Positions 51,783 to 62,479 of a stretch of DNA of 64,000 bases are shown here, piece after piece; positions within the stretch are counted from its first letter, which is position 1; each line of letters opens with the position of its first letter. The position numbers were made by a program, and so were the translations under genes. The stretch lies in NCBI RefSeq assembly GCF_001500045.1, contig NZ_LQIX01000004.1:1-64000 (forward strand), in the 5' to 3' direction. Under the pieces are notes generated by a model, which saw only the letters and a list, made by a program, of their open reading frames with translations, was not told the origin of the DNA and ran no database searches. Origin of the DNA: Mycobacterium sp. GA-1199 (GTDB lineage Bacteria; Actinomycetota; Actinomycetes; Mycobacteriales; Mycobacteriaceae).

Positions 51783-52694
51783 TCAGGCGACGTAGCGGGT
51801 GAACCAGTCCTGCACACGACGCCACGCATCGGCCGCGGCGGTCGCGTTGTAGCGCTCCCCGGTGTCGTTGAAGAACGCGTGATTGGCGTCGGGTTCGGTG
51901 ACCAACTCGAAAACCAGACCGGCCTTTTCCAGCGCCGCCCTCGCGACGGGCTCGGTGGCATTCACCCGCTGATCCTGCGCCGCGTAAATACCAAGCACGG
52001 CAACGTCTTTCGATCCAGAGAAGTCGGGGTTGTCGGGTGTTGGCCCGTAGAACGGGACAGCCGCCGACAGCCGGGGTTCGCCCGCGGCCAGCAGCCGCCA
52101 CACATAACCGCCGCCCATGCAGAAGCCGACGGCGGCAATCCTTTTCCCGGGTACGCGCCGCTGCAGTTCGTCGATGCCTGATCTCAGATCCGCGACCGCG
52201 TCTTGCGGCGGGATCTTGCCCAGCGCCGCCGTCGCCTCCGCGGGATCGGCGAACATCGAGGTTCCGCCCTGGGCCGACAGCAGGTCGATCGCCAACGCGG
52301 AGTAGCCGATTCCGGCGAACCGACCCGCCACCGAACGGATGTAGTCGTTGAGCCCCTTGTTCTCGTGGATCACGAGAACGCCACCACGGACGTCCGGGGC
52401 CTCGGCCCAGGCGGCCTGCAGTTCGCCGCGAGGTCCCTCCCAGGTGACCGGAGTGGTGGGCACCGCGGTCTCACTGCCCGGCGGCGGGGCGCTGTGCGTG
52501 ACTGCGCCGCTGGACGTGGCCGGGGTGTCGGACTTCTGCTCCTGGTTCTGGCCACACGCGGCGAACAACGCCGTGGCGCCCGCGGTGCCGACGCCGAGCA
52601 GCGCCAGCCGGCGCAGCGCCTCGCGCCGAGACAGCAGTCCTTCGACGTGGTCGGTGGCGATCTCTTCGGCGATGTACCGCTGGATGGGGGTCAT
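51783..52694 (-). CDS. Dienelactone hydrolase family protein, Tat-exported lipoprotein
   Basis: A 303-residue protein. The N-terminus holds the twin-arginine motif SRREALRRLALLG followed by a hydrophobic stretch and a lipobox ending in LFAAC (Cys about 47), so export by Tat and lipidation are likely. Residues about 80-303 are a dienelactone hydrolase fold: nucleophile Cys in GFCMGGGYVW, an Asp in YAAQDQRV and the His in PDANHAFFND. Enzymes of this family open lactone rings; the substrate outside the membrane is unknown. Confidence 0.87.
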   Translation of the reverse strand: MTPIQRYIAEEIATDHVEGLLSRREALRRLALLGVGTAGATALFAACGQNQEQKSDTPATSSGAVTHSAPPPGSETAVPTTPVTWEGPRGELQAAWAEAPDVRGGVLVIHENKGLNDYIRSVAGRFAGIGYSALAIDLLSAQGGTSMFADPAEATAALGKIPPQDAVADLRSGIDELQRRVPGKRIAAVGFCMGGGYVWRLLAAGEPRLSAAVPFYGPTPDNPDFSGSKDVAVLGIYAAQDQRVNATEPVARAALEKAGLVFELVTEPDANHAFFNDTGERYNATAAADAWRRVQDWFTRYVA

Positions 52695-52784
52695 CCCAGC
52701 GAGTATGCCCCGATGCAGACGCCGCCGGAACCCACTGCCCGGACAGGTGGCCGCTCGGATAAGTGCATGTCAGCGGAGTTAGTA

Positions 52785-52845
52785 GACAAATTGTCGAATC
52801 TGTTCACGGATGCGATTGACAGGCTAATCGCCCGGGCTGTTCTAT
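52785..52845 (+). promoter_or_regulatory. Promoter and possible operator of the amidohydrolase gene
   Basis: A perfect TTGACA -35 (52816-52821), 18 bp, then TTCTAT -10 (52840-52845), 6 bases before the GTG at 52852: a leaderless promoter. Upstream, GACAA-A-TTGTC (52785-52795) is a perfect 5-1-5 palindrome that could bind a TetR-type dimer. Confidence 0.55.
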
Positions 52846-52851
52846 GGCGGG

Positions 52852-54642
52852 GTGACCTACGACACGATCATCCGCGACGGCCGCTGGTTCGATGGCACCG
52901 GCGCTCCGTCGGCGATCCGCAACCTCGGCATCCGTGCGGGTCGTGTGGTGGCGGTCAGCCCCAACGATCTGGACGCGACCGGTTGCCCGCAGATCATCGA
53001 TGCGACGGGCAAATGGGTCCTGCCCGGCATGCTCGACATCCACACCCACTACGACGTGGAGGTGCTCAACGGTCCCGCCCTCGCGGAGTCGCTGCGTCAC
53101 GGTGTGACCACGGTGATGCTCGGGTCCTGCTCGCTGTCGACGGTGCACGTCGACGCCAGCGACGCCGGTGACATCTTCGGCCGGGTGGAGGCGATCCCCC
53201 GCGACCACGTGATCGCCGCGGTCGAACGGCACAAGACCTGGTCGAACTGCGAGGAATACATTCAGGCGTTGGAGTCCCGGCCGCTGGGCCCCAACATCGC
53301 GGCGTTCATCGGACACTCCGACATGCGCGCCGCGATCATGAGACTCGACCGCGCCACGCGTAAAGATCAGCGCCCGACCAAGCCCGAGCAAGCGCAGATG
53401 GAGCGCTGGCTGTCGGAGGCGCTGGAGGCCGGCTTCGTCGGAATGTCGTCACAGCAGCTGCTTTTCGACAAGCTCGACGGTGACGTGTGCCGGTCGAGGA
53501 CTCTTCCGTCGACCTATGCCAAACCGCGCGAACTACGTCGGCTCAAGGCACTGCTGCGTCGCAGCGGCCGGGTTCTGCAGTCGGGCCCCGACATTCAGAA
53601 CCCTCTCAATCTCGGCTCGCAGCTGGCGCAGTCGCTGGGCATCCTCCGCAAACCGCTCAAGACCAGCCTGCTGTCGGCCGCGGACGTGAAATCGAACCCG
53701 TACAGCATCCACGCGCTGGGCCCGGCCGCCCGGCTGGTCAACAAGCTCGGCGGGAACTTCCGTTGGCAGCACCTGCCGGTCCCGTTCGAGGTCTATGCCG
53801 ACGGCATCGATCTGGTGGTCTTCGAGGAGTTCGGCGCGGGCGCGGCGGCGCTGCATCTGCGCGACGAGGTCGAGCGCAACGAGCTCATGCGTGACGCGGC
53901 TTACCGGCGCCGGTTCCGCAAGGAGTACGAGAGCAAGCTCGGAATCCGGGTGTGGCAGCGCGATTTCTTCGACGCCGAGATCGTCGCCTGCCCGGACGCG
54001 TCGATTGTCGGCAAGTCGTTCGGCCAGGTCGGTCAGGAGCGCGGCGGCGTGCATCCCGTCGACGCCTTCCTGGACCTGGTGCTCGAACACGGCACGGCGC
54101 TGCGCTGGCGCACCACGATCTCCAACCATCGACCCGAGGTGCTCAAGAAGCTCGCCGCGGATTCCGGTATCCAGATGGGCTTCTCCGACGCCGGTGCGCA
54201 CCTGCGCAACATGGCGTTCTACAACATGGGTCTGCGGTTGCTGCGCCACGCGTACAGCGCCGAACGAGCCGGAAAGCCGTTCATGACGGTCGAACACGCG
54301 GTTCACCGGCTCACCGGTGAGCTGGCCGATTGGTATCGCCTGGACGCCGGGCACCTCCGTATCGGCGACCGGGCCGACGTTGTGATCGTCGACCCCGCCC
54401 ACCTCGACGACTCGCTGGACGCGTACGCAGAAGAGCCTGTCGACCACTACGGCGGGTTGTCGCGAATGGTCAACCGCAACGACGACACGGTCTCGGGTGT
54501 GTTTGTCGGCGGCCGAGCGGTCTTCCTCGACGGCAAACCGACCGATCTGGTCGGTCAACGGCGGACCGGACGATTCCTGCGCGCGGCGCACAAGGCGCCC
54601 GCGCTTGTCGAGCTGGAAGGTGAATTGGCCGGTGTCGGTTGA
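52852..54642 (+). CDS. Amidohydrolase family (N-acyl-D-amino-acid deacylase-like)
   Basis: A 596-residue metal-dependent amidohydrolase. Metal-binding HTHxD-type motif PGMLDIHTHYDVE (about 65), active-site region SDAGAHLRNMAFYNMG (about 444) and the C-terminal beta-sandwich return RIGDRADVVIVDP. The layout matches D-aminoacylase/N-acyl-D-glutamate deacylase relatives, common in mycobacteria; true substrates are unsettled. GTG start behind a strong leaderless promoter. It overlaps the NTF2-like gene downstream by 11 bases, and that gene is followed convergently by glnA3. Confidence 0.87.
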   Translation: MTYDTIIRDGRWFDGTGAPSAIRNLGIRAGRVVAVSPNDLDATGCPQIIDATGKWVLPGMLDIHTHYDVEVLNGPALAESLRHGVTTVMLGSCSLSTVHVDASDAGDIFGRVEAIPRDHVIAAVERHKTWSNCEEYIQALESRPLGPNIAAFIGHSDMRAAIMRLDRATRKDQRPTKPEQAQMERWLSEALEAGFVGMSSQQLLFDKLDGDVCRSRTLPSTYAKPRELRRLKALLRRSGRVLQSGPDIQNPLNLGSQLAQSLGILRKPLKTSLLSAADVKSNPYSIHALGPAARLVNKLGGNFRWQHLPVPFEVYADGIDLVVFEEFGAGAAALHLRDEVERNELMRDAAYRRRFRKEYESKLGIRVWQRDFFDAEIVACPDASIVGKSFGQVGQERGGVHPVDAFLDLVLEHGTALRWRTTISNHRPEVLKKLAADSGIQMGFSDAGAHLRNMAFYNMGLRLLRHAYSAERAGKPFMTVEHAVHRLTGELADWYRLDAGHLRIGDRADVVIVDPAHLDDSLDAYAEEPVDHYGGLSRMVNRNDDTVSGVFVGGRAVFLDGKPTDLVGQRRTGRFLRAAHKAPALVELEGELAGVG

Positions 54643-55075
54643 GGATACGGTTCTGGGCATGTGGAAGGCGCTGTCGGCGCGTGACTGGGAGGCGGTCAAG
54701 AGCTTTCTGTCCGACGACTGCATCTACCTCGACATGCCGGTAGGTCCGGCAGCTGCTGCGCGCGGGCCGGAGGACATCGTCAAGCGGCTCAAGATCGGCT
54801 TGGAGCCGCTGGCCTCCTACGAGAACTTCACGGGATTGCTGGTCGACAACGGTACCGACGTGATGTACGAGCATTCCGAGGAATGGCATTGGGCCACCGG
54901 TGAATCGGCGGTGCTTCAGTTCGTCAGCGTGCATCGCGTCGAGGACGGCAAGATCACGTTGTGGAAGGACTACTGGGACATGGGAGCACTGGCCAACAAC
55001 GCCCCGCCCACGTGGATGGAGGACTTCGCCAACGCCGATATGAGCTGGGTGTTCGACGCGACTGGGCTGGTCTGA
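54632..55075 (+). CDS. NTF2/SnoaL-like protein coupled to the amidohydrolase
   Basis: A 147-residue NTF2-like domain: MWKALSARDWEAVKSFLSDDC, GPEDIVKRLKIGLEPLASYENF and a curved sheet (EHSEEWHWATGE, VLQFVSVHRVEDGKITLWKDYWD). The family is related to limonene-1,2-epoxide hydrolase and ketosteroid isomerase, but catalytic residues are not assigned. GTG 54632 overlaps the amidohydrolase end; ATG 54659 is an alternative. Probably cotranscribed with it. Confidence 0.8.
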   Translation: MSVEDTVLGMWKALSARDWEAVKSFLSDDCIYLDMPVGPAAAARGPEDIVKRLKIGLEPLASYENFTGLLVDNGTDVMYEHSEEWHWATGESAVLQFVSVHRVEDGKITLWKDYWDMGALANNAPPTWMEDFANADMSWVFDATGLV

Positions 55076-55109
55076 CTCGGTCCGCGGCCGCGCGGCGGCG
55101 TGCGAGAAC

Positions 55110-56480
55110 CTAGACGCTCCAGGCCAACCGGAACTTGTCGGCAGCCTGCTCAGCGCTGAGGTCACCGAAGTTCTTGTGCTCGTAGCGACGTACCGCCACC
55201 ACGGCGTCGACAACCGCATCGCCGAGGATGCTCCGCATCAGCGAGGACCGCTCGAGCGCGTCGACCGCCTCGGCCTGGTTCTGAGCCATCGTCACGATCC
55301 CGGCCCGCCGCCGTTGCTCATCGGTCAGAGTCGAGGGATCGACCGTCGTCTCCGGCGGTGGTGTCAGCTTGCGTTCGATGCCGTCGAGGGCCAGCCCGAG
55401 GATCGCCGCCGTCGCCAGGTACGGGTTGGCCGACGGATCGACGACCTTGACTTCGACGTTGGCCCCCTGCGGATTGCTGACGCCGCCGATCAGGAAACGC
55501 ACTGCGGCCTCGCGGTTCTCGGTGCCCCAGCAGACCGAAGCCCCCGACCAGTGACCGGGTTGCATGCGCTGGCCGGACAACACGGAACCGGCGAGCACGC
55601 CCTGAGCCTCGGGCAGGCCGGCGAGCAAACCCGCCAGCGCCGATTCCCCCTCCGGTGTCAGGCCGTTGACGCCGTCACCGTCGGAGAACAGCGGGACATC
55701 GTCGCGCCGCATCGAGAAGTGTTGGTGCGAACCCGATCCGACCTCTCCTGCGAACGGAACCGGCGACAGGCTCACCCGCATTCCGTACCGCCGCGCTACC
55801 CGCCCGATGATGATCCGCATCAGCACGAGCGCATCGGCGGCCGCAACCGGCGGCAGTGGCGCCAGCGAGATCTCGAACTGGTTGACGCCGTACTCGGGAT
55901 GGAACTGCTCGATCGCAACCCCCGATGCGGTTGCCGCGTCGGTGACGTCACGGACGAACCCCTCGAACTCCAACAGCCCGGCCAGGCCGTATTGGGCCCA
56001 CAGGTGCGACGGCAACCGGCTGCCGTCGGACCCGACGAGCACGAACTCCATCTCATGGCCCACGACCGTGCTGATTCCCGCATCGGACAGCCGATCCGCG
56101 ACCCGTCCGAGCGCGCCGCGCGTGCAGTACGCGTCGGGGGTGCCGTCCTGGTTGAAGAAATTGCCTGGCGCCCAGGCTAATCCGTCACCAAGGATACGTA
56201 GTGCGGCGAGGTCGATGCGGATCCGCTGATCCCCCACCACGCCGATGTCGTTGCCGAAGACGATTCCGCTCTGGTCGATCGCGAAAACGTGCCACACCGG
56301 GCTGGCGCCGAGACCGGGGTCGGCGAACGTGCCCATTCGGCGCAGTGGCACGGTCTTGGCGAGCGTGAGCCCGGCGCCGTTGACGACCGTGCCGATGAGG
56401 GTCGCCACCCCGTCGGATTCGAGCTGGGCGATCGCCGCCGCCGCGAGCGGTTTGGCTGCCCCTGCGTTCACGACAGCCAT
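55110..56480 (-). CDS. glnA3: GlnA3-type glutamine synthetase-like enzyme
   Basis: A 456-residue member of the glutamine synthetase family, close to M. tuberculosis GlnA3 (Rv1878): PVWHVFAIDQSGI, GHEMEFVLVGSDG (Glu metal ligands), EVGSGSHQHFSM, KVVDPSANPYLA. GlnA3 relatives are poor at making glutamine; in Streptomyces they gamma-glutamylate polyamines. The gene is 21 bases downstream of the CMD gene in one operon with a KstR-type site upstream. The adenylylation site of housekeeping GlnA1 is not evident. Confidence 0.9.
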   Translation of the reverse strand: MAVVNAGAAKPLAAAAIAQLESDGVATLIGTVVNGAGLTLAKTVPLRRMGTFADPGLGASPVWHVFAIDQSGIVFGNDIGVVGDQRIRIDLAALRILGDGLAWAPGNFFNQDGTPDAYCTRGALGRVADRLSDAGISTVVGHEMEFVLVGSDGSRLPSHLWAQYGLAGLLEFEGFVRDVTDAATASGVAIEQFHPEYGVNQFEISLAPLPPVAAADALVLMRIIIGRVARRYGMRVSLSPVPFAGEVGSGSHQHFSMRRDDVPLFSDGDGVNGLTPEGESALAGLLAGLPEAQGVLAGSVLSGQRMQPGHWSGASVCWGTENREAAVRFLIGGVSNPQGANVEVKVVDPSANPYLATAAILGLALDGIERKLTPPPETTVDPSTLTDEQRRRAGIVTMAQNQAEAVDALERSSLMRSILGDAVVDAVVAVRRYEHKNFGDLSAEQAADKFRLAWSV

Positions 56481-56501
56481 TGTGCGCGCCCCCGCTGCGG
56501 C

Positions 56502-56984
56502 CTACAGCGTGATCTTGCAGCTTTGGCCGATGTCGAGCGTGCGCAACATGCGCCCCATGCCGAGCCACATCGCGCAGGACAGCGCCAGATCGGTGAGCAA
56601 CTCTTCAGAGAAGTGCTCGCGGCAACGCTGCCAGAAGTCCTCGTCGTCGCGCAGGCCGGTGTGGTCGCCGGCGAAGCGTTCGGCGAACTCGGCGGCGATG
56701 CGCTCCTGCGCGCTGTAGCCGGGCCACGTCCGCCATTCGGCGGCGTGATCGTAGAGATCCTCGTCGACGCCGGCCGCCAGACCTTCGGAGTCGCGGGTGT
56801 TCTGGCACACCACGCATTCGTTATCCAGAGCGATGACCATCCGCGCCAGTTCGCGAACCCGCATCGGCAGCCGGTTCTTCGTGTAAACCGCATTGGTGAA
56901 GCCGGCCATCGCGATGCCGATATCCGGCGACTTCGTCACCCAGGCGGCCGCGTCATCGTCGGCGAAATCTCCGATTCGACTCAT
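56502..56984 (-). CDS. Carboxymuconolactone decarboxylase-like protein
   Basis: A 160-residue CMD/AhpD-fold protein. LPMRVRELARMVIALDNECVVCQNTR contains the family's Glu and Cys-x-x-Cys region; the C-terminal helix LALSCAMWLGMGRML follows. ATG 56984. It precedes glnA3 on the same strand, and a perfect KstR-type operator lies 31 bp upstream, suggesting that this two-gene operon responds to sterol-derived acyl-CoA. The reaction is unknown. Confidence 0.85.
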   Translation of the reverse strand: MSRIGDFADDDAAAWVTKSPDIGIAMAGFTNAVYTKNRLPMRVRELARMVIALDNECVVCQNTRDSEGLAAGVDEDLYDHAAEWRTWPGYSAQERIAAEFAERFAGDHTGLRDDEDFWQRCREHFSEELLTDLALSCAMWLGMGRMLRTLDIGQSCKITL

Positions 56985-57014
56985 GGCCGCATCGTACGCC
57001 CGCGGTCGTCGAAT

Positions 57015-57028
57015 TGGAACGCGTTCTA
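57015..57028. promoter_or_regulatory. KstR-type operator upstream of the CMD-glnA3 operon
   Basis: TGGAACGCGTTCTA matches TnnAACnnGTTnnA at all fixed positions. It lies between the end of the MFS efflux gene (57047) and the start of the CMD gene (56984). Confidence 0.75.
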
Positions 57029-57046
57029 GTTCTCGGATCGGCGCAG

Positions 57047-59286
<2,240 letters not shown>

Positions 59287-59772
59287 CTACAGCGAGGTCG
59301 GCGGGCGCGATACGCACTGGGCCGAGTAGAGCTCGTCGCCCAGCTTGTCCATCAGTTGCAGCTGCGTCTCGAGGTAGTCGATGTGCTCCTCCTCGTTGTA
59401 GAGGATCTTCTCGAGCAGTGTGGCCGAGGTCGCGTCACCCTTCTCGCGGCACATGATGATGCCCGGGCGCAGACGCTCGAGCACCTCGTACTCGATCGCA
59501 AGGTCGGCCTCGAACTGCTCACGCAGGGTCTGGCCAATCCGCAGCGAGAAGAGTCGCTGATAGTTGGGCAGCCCGTCGAGGAGGAGAATTCGGTTGGTTA
59601 TGTCCTCCGCGTGATTCATTTCTTCGAACGACTCTTTGCGCGTGTATTCGGCGAGTTCGGTGAAGCCCCAATTCGCCTGCATCTTCGAATGCAGGAAATA
59701 CTGGTTAATGGCCGTCAGTTCGCTCGTCAATTGCTCATTGAGCAGTTTGAGGACATCCGGATCGCCTTGCAT
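59287..59772 (-). CDS. bfrA: Bacterioferritin BfrA (heme-containing ferritin)
   Basis: A 161-residue bacterioferritin. Ferroxidase ligands Glu18, Glu51, His54, Glu94, Glu127 and His130 are all visible, and Met52, the heme axial ligand, is present (EEMNHAEDI). It assembles into a 24-mer that oxidises and stores iron. AGGAGCG precedes the ATG. In M. tuberculosis the homolog (Rv1876) is IdeR-dependent; an iron-box-like element lies in the divergent upstream region here, which also leads to the Bfd operon. Confidence 0.94.
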   Translation of the reverse strand: MQGDPDVLKLLNEQLTSELTAINQYFLHSKMQANWGFTELAEYTRKESFEEMNHAEDITNRILLLDGLPNYQRLFSLRIGQTLREQFEADLAIEYEVLERLRPGIIMCREKGDATSATLLEKILYNEEEHIDYLETQLQLMDKLGDELYSAQCVSRPPTSL

Positions 59773-59958
59773 GATCGCTCCTAGGCACTTGAGGGCTGGT
59801 CAAGAATCGCTGTCGCTCGTGCAACTCCCACGCTAGTGCAGTTACGGCGCGCAAGCGCGCTTTAAAAGCTGCGCGAGGCGTGTTTTCCCGTGGATTCTCA
59901 ACCGCTCCGGCAACTCGAGGCGCAGATCCGAGACCTACTCTGGACTGCCTAGGCTAAG

Positions 59959-59977
59959 TAAGGTTAGACTGCGCTAA
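59959..59977. promoter_or_regulatory. IdeR-type iron box between bfrA and the bfd operon
   Basis: TAAGGTTAGACTGCGCTAA agrees with the IdeR consensus TTAGGTTAGGCTAACCTAA at 14 of 19 positions, with GGTTAG/CTAACC arms extending to 59979. It is about 185 bp upstream of bfrA and 37 bp upstream of the gene at 60014. A further half-site (TAGGCTAAG) precedes it. Confidence 0.65.
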
Positions 59978-60013
59978 CCATTGGCGAGGGCACGGGCGAG
60001 ACGGGAAGAATCG

Positions 60014-60646
60014 ATGGGTCAGTACGATCTGCACTCATTGATTTTGGCGTGCGACTTTCGCGTCGCCGATGTCGAACGAATGTGGCAATGGCTCAAAAAG
60101 CGGCGCGATAATTTGCAGTCGATCGGCGCCCATCATGTCGTCGTGTATGAGTCGATCTGGGAGCCGAACCGCGTCCTGGTGACAATTGGAATTCGCAACG
60201 CGCGGTCAATTCGTGACGTTCTCCGGTCATCGGCGGTTTTCGAGTGGTTCGACACCGCCGGGGTCGATGACATCCCGCCGATCTTCGGTGGCGAAGTCGT
60301 CGAGAAGATCGACCTCTACCCGCCTTCGCCCGCCGACCACGTCGGCCGGGTGATCGTGGGCGTCATGTCGTCGGTGGAGGACGTGTCGGCCCTGATGGTG
60401 AAGGTCCACGACGGTGTCGAACGCTTCAAGCGCGGCGGAGTGCGCAAGATCTGGGTCTACCGTGCGCTCGACGACGGGCAGGAAGTCATGATCCTGCAGG
60501 AGATCGAGGACGAAGCCGCCGCCCGGCAGTGGATCGATCACCCGGACGCGGCCGCGGAGTGGATGTCCAATGTGGGACTGGGTCCCTATCCGAGCCACTT
60601 CATCGGTCGGTTCGCCCACTTGATGAGCATCGACGGGCAGGGGTGA
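60014..60646 (+). CDS. Hypothetical protein, possible dimeric alpha-beta barrel repeat, ahead of bfd
   Basis: A 210-residue soluble protein. Two halves with similar rhythm (HSLILACDFRVADVERMWQWL ... VLVTIGIRN; GRVIVGVMSSVEDVSALMVKVHDGV ... VMILQEIED) suggest duplicated ferredoxin-like alpha/beta units. ATG 60014 has GGGAAG upstream. It lies 9 bases before bfd and 37 bp after the iron box, so it may be part of an IdeR-controlled iron-release operon. No named family recognised. Confidence 0.7.
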   Translation: MGQYDLHSLILACDFRVADVERMWQWLKKRRDNLQSIGAHHVVVYESIWEPNRVLVTIGIRNARSIRDVLRSSAVFEWFDTAGVDDIPPIFGGEVVEKIDLYPPSPADHVGRVIVGVMSSVEDVSALMVKVHDGVERFKRGGVRKIWVYRALDDGQEVMILQEIEDEAAARQWIDHPDAAAEWMSNVGLGPYPSHFIGRFAHLMSIDGQG

Positions 60647-60655
60647 CGGGGCGCC

Positions 60656-60853
60656 ATGTTCGTCTGTCTGTGTATGGGGATCACCAGCCACGATGTGAGC
60701 GAATGCGTTGCCAATGGGGCGCGCACCTCCAAGCAGATCGCCGAGGCCTGCGGCGCCGGAGGCGACTGCGGGCGGTGCCGGCGCACTCTGCGGGCGATCA
60801 TCGCGGCGCACTGCGAGGCCGACGACGCAGCGCCCAAAGCGGTGAGCCGCTAG
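60656..60853 (+). CDS. bfd: Bacterioferritin-associated ferredoxin (Bfd-like)
   Basis: A 65-residue [2Fe-2S] protein with the Bfd-fold cysteine arrangement: Cys4-x-Cys6 in MFVCLCMGIT and Cys38-x-x-Cys41 in GGDCGRCRRT, plus the helix-turn SHDVSECVANG. In Pseudomonas Bfd reduces the heme of bacterioferritin to release stored iron. Its divergent pairing with bfrA across an iron box supports the same job. The gene ends 8 bases before the convergent enoyl-CoA hydratase gene. Confidence 0.9.
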   Translation: MFVCLCMGITSHDVSECVANGARTSKQIAEACGAGGDCGRCRRTLRAIIAAHCEADDAAPKAVSR

Positions 60854-60860
60854 CGTCGCG

Positions 60861-61628
60861 TCACTGGTCGCGCTTGGCGGTGAAGTCGGCCAGCGCGCTC
60901 GCGTTCGCCGCTGCGCCCATCAACACCGCAAAATGTTCGTTCTCCCGTGCCGTGGCGGCGTTGATCCCCTCGCGGGTCGGCGCCGTCATCGTCTGCTTGA
61001 CCGCCATCAGACTCGCGATGGGCCGCGACGCGAGGATTTCGGCGTGCCGGCGCGCCTCGGTCAACAACTCCTCGGGTGAGCACACCTTCCAGGCCAGGCC
61101 CATCCGGTGCGCCTCGGCCGCATCCACCCACTCCGACGACATCAGCAGCCATGCGGCGTTCTGCCGACCGATCAGCCGCGGCAACAGATACGACGAGGCC
61201 GCCTCGGGTGCCACGCCAAGGCTGGTGAACGGGGTCTTGAGCCGCGCGTCGGCCGACATGAAAACCAGATCCGCGTAGCCGAGAATCGTTGCACCGATGC
61301 CGACGCCGACCCCGTTGACCGCACAGATCAACGGTTTGGGGAAATCGGCGAGCGCGTCGATCATCGTGGTGAAGTGGCTGCCCTGTTCGTTGAACGCGGG
61401 ATCGGTGATGCGCCTGTGCATCTCGTTGAGGTCGTTGCCGGCGCTGAACGCGCGCCCCTCGCCGGTCAGTAGCACGACGGCGACCTCGTCATCGGCGGCC
61501 GCATCCTTGAGCGCGGTCCCGGTCGCGAGGTACAACTCCTCGTTGAACGCGTTGAGCACCTCGGGCCGGTTCAGGGTAAGCGTGCGAATCCGGTTGTCGT
61601 CGTCGATCCGCAGGGTCGTTTCAGCCAC
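60861..61628 (-). CDS. Enoyl-CoA hydratase/isomerase family (crotonase)
   Basis: A 255-residue crotonase. Oxyanion-hole strands RAFSAGNDLNEM and AVNGVGVGIGATILGYADLV; active-site region LGVAPEAASSYLLPRLIG, which resembles delta3,delta2-enoyl-CoA isomerases (PEGCSSYTFPR type) more than classical hydratases. It would act on an enoyl-CoA in beta-oxidation, possibly shifting a double bond. Convergent with bfd. Confidence 0.88.
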   Translation of the reverse strand: MAETTLRIDDDNRIRTLTLNRPEVLNAFNEELYLATGTALKDAAADDEVAVVLLTGEGRAFSAGNDLNEMHRRITDPAFNEQGSHFTTMIDALADFPKPLICAVNGVGVGIGATILGYADLVFMSADARLKTPFTSLGVAPEAASSYLLPRLIGRQNAAWLLMSSEWVDAAEAHRMGLAWKVCSPEELLTEARRHAEILASRPIASLMAVKQTMTAPTREGINAATARENEHFAVLMGAAANASALADFTAKRDQ

Positions 61629-61727
61629 CGCAGCAGATTAAGCGTTACCCGTTGCCCTAGACCCGGGTGGGTGCGACAAGCGTGCGCGCTCGGCCACGGC
61701 CAGCCGTGACGGCATCGTCGAGTGATG

Positions 61728-62453
61728 TCATGACTCGCCCTGTGTCACTGCGCTATTGGTGAACGGAGTCCGGTACACGTAGCGACTGGTCGGGACCGTG
61801 TCGACGTCCCGATTCGCGCCGAATGCCGACGTGCTGGCCACCATGCGCTCCATGCGCCTGCGTAACTCGTCGTCGTCGGCCGCGGCGAAGAACGCGTGCA
61901 GATCGGACAGCGCAGTGGAGGGAAAGAGTTCCTCGACGATCGCCGCGACCGGCGGTGCGCCCGGCGTGAGAGCACGCACGACGGCGTTCTGGGTGTAGCC
62001 GAACGTCGACTGGGTCTCGATGGCCACGGGAGTGTGGTCGATGTGCCAGCGGGTCAACCAGGTCGCCTCGTCCAGGTCGGCCGGCCTGCGCAGCAGTGCG
62101 ACGTTGGCGAAGCCCTCGGTCCGCTCCCCCGGCGCGGTATCCGGTGGGTCCAGCGGCACCGATTCGGTGACCAGGTAAGCGGCCACCTCGTCGGCCTCCT
62201 GCCGGAGCCGTGCCACGGCGTCGGTGACCTGAACGCCGTAGGACTGCTGGGTCCACAGGCTGACGAAGCCGACCACAGGCGGGTCCAGGGTGGTCAGCGT
62301 CATCAGCGAGTCGCGGACCACGCCGTCGCGCACGTTGACCGTCACACCAGGAGTGCCCAGGCTCAGCAGATCGGGGACGACCAGCTGGTGCAGACGCGCA
62401 CACCAGGCGTCGTCGGTGTCGGCGCCCCGCAGCGTGATGACGACTTTCTCCAC
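61728..62453 (-). CDS. EthD-like domain protein
   Basis: A 241-residue protein with two ferredoxin-like alpha/beta halves typical of EthD/dimeric alpha-beta-barrel proteins: KVVITLRGADTDDAWCARLHQLV and LRRPADLDEATWLTRWHIDHTPVAIETQS, the WHxDHTPVA segment being characteristic. The role is unknown; relatives occur near ether, steroid or aromatic degradation genes. It precedes the split nitrile hydratase cluster in transcription order only as the distal gene on the same strand. Confidence 0.72.
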   Translation of the reverse strand: MEKVVITLRGADTDDAWCARLHQLVVPDLLSLGTPGVTVNVRDGVVRDSLMTLTTLDPPVVGFVSLWTQQSYGVQVTDAVARLRQEADEVAAYLVTESVPLDPPDTAPGERTEGFANVALLRRPADLDEATWLTRWHIDHTPVAIETQSTFGYTQNAVVRALTPGAPPVAAIVEELFPSTALSDLHAFFAAADDDELRRRMERMVASTSAFGANRDVDTVPTSRYVYRTPFTNSAVTQGES

Positions 62454-62479
62454 GAAGCGAACCTAACGCGTCGCGGCGG

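Noticed and set aside
53533-54723. A 396-codon minus-strand frame opposite the amidohydrolase
   Set aside because: Shadow of a confidently assigned enzyme; no recognisable motif.
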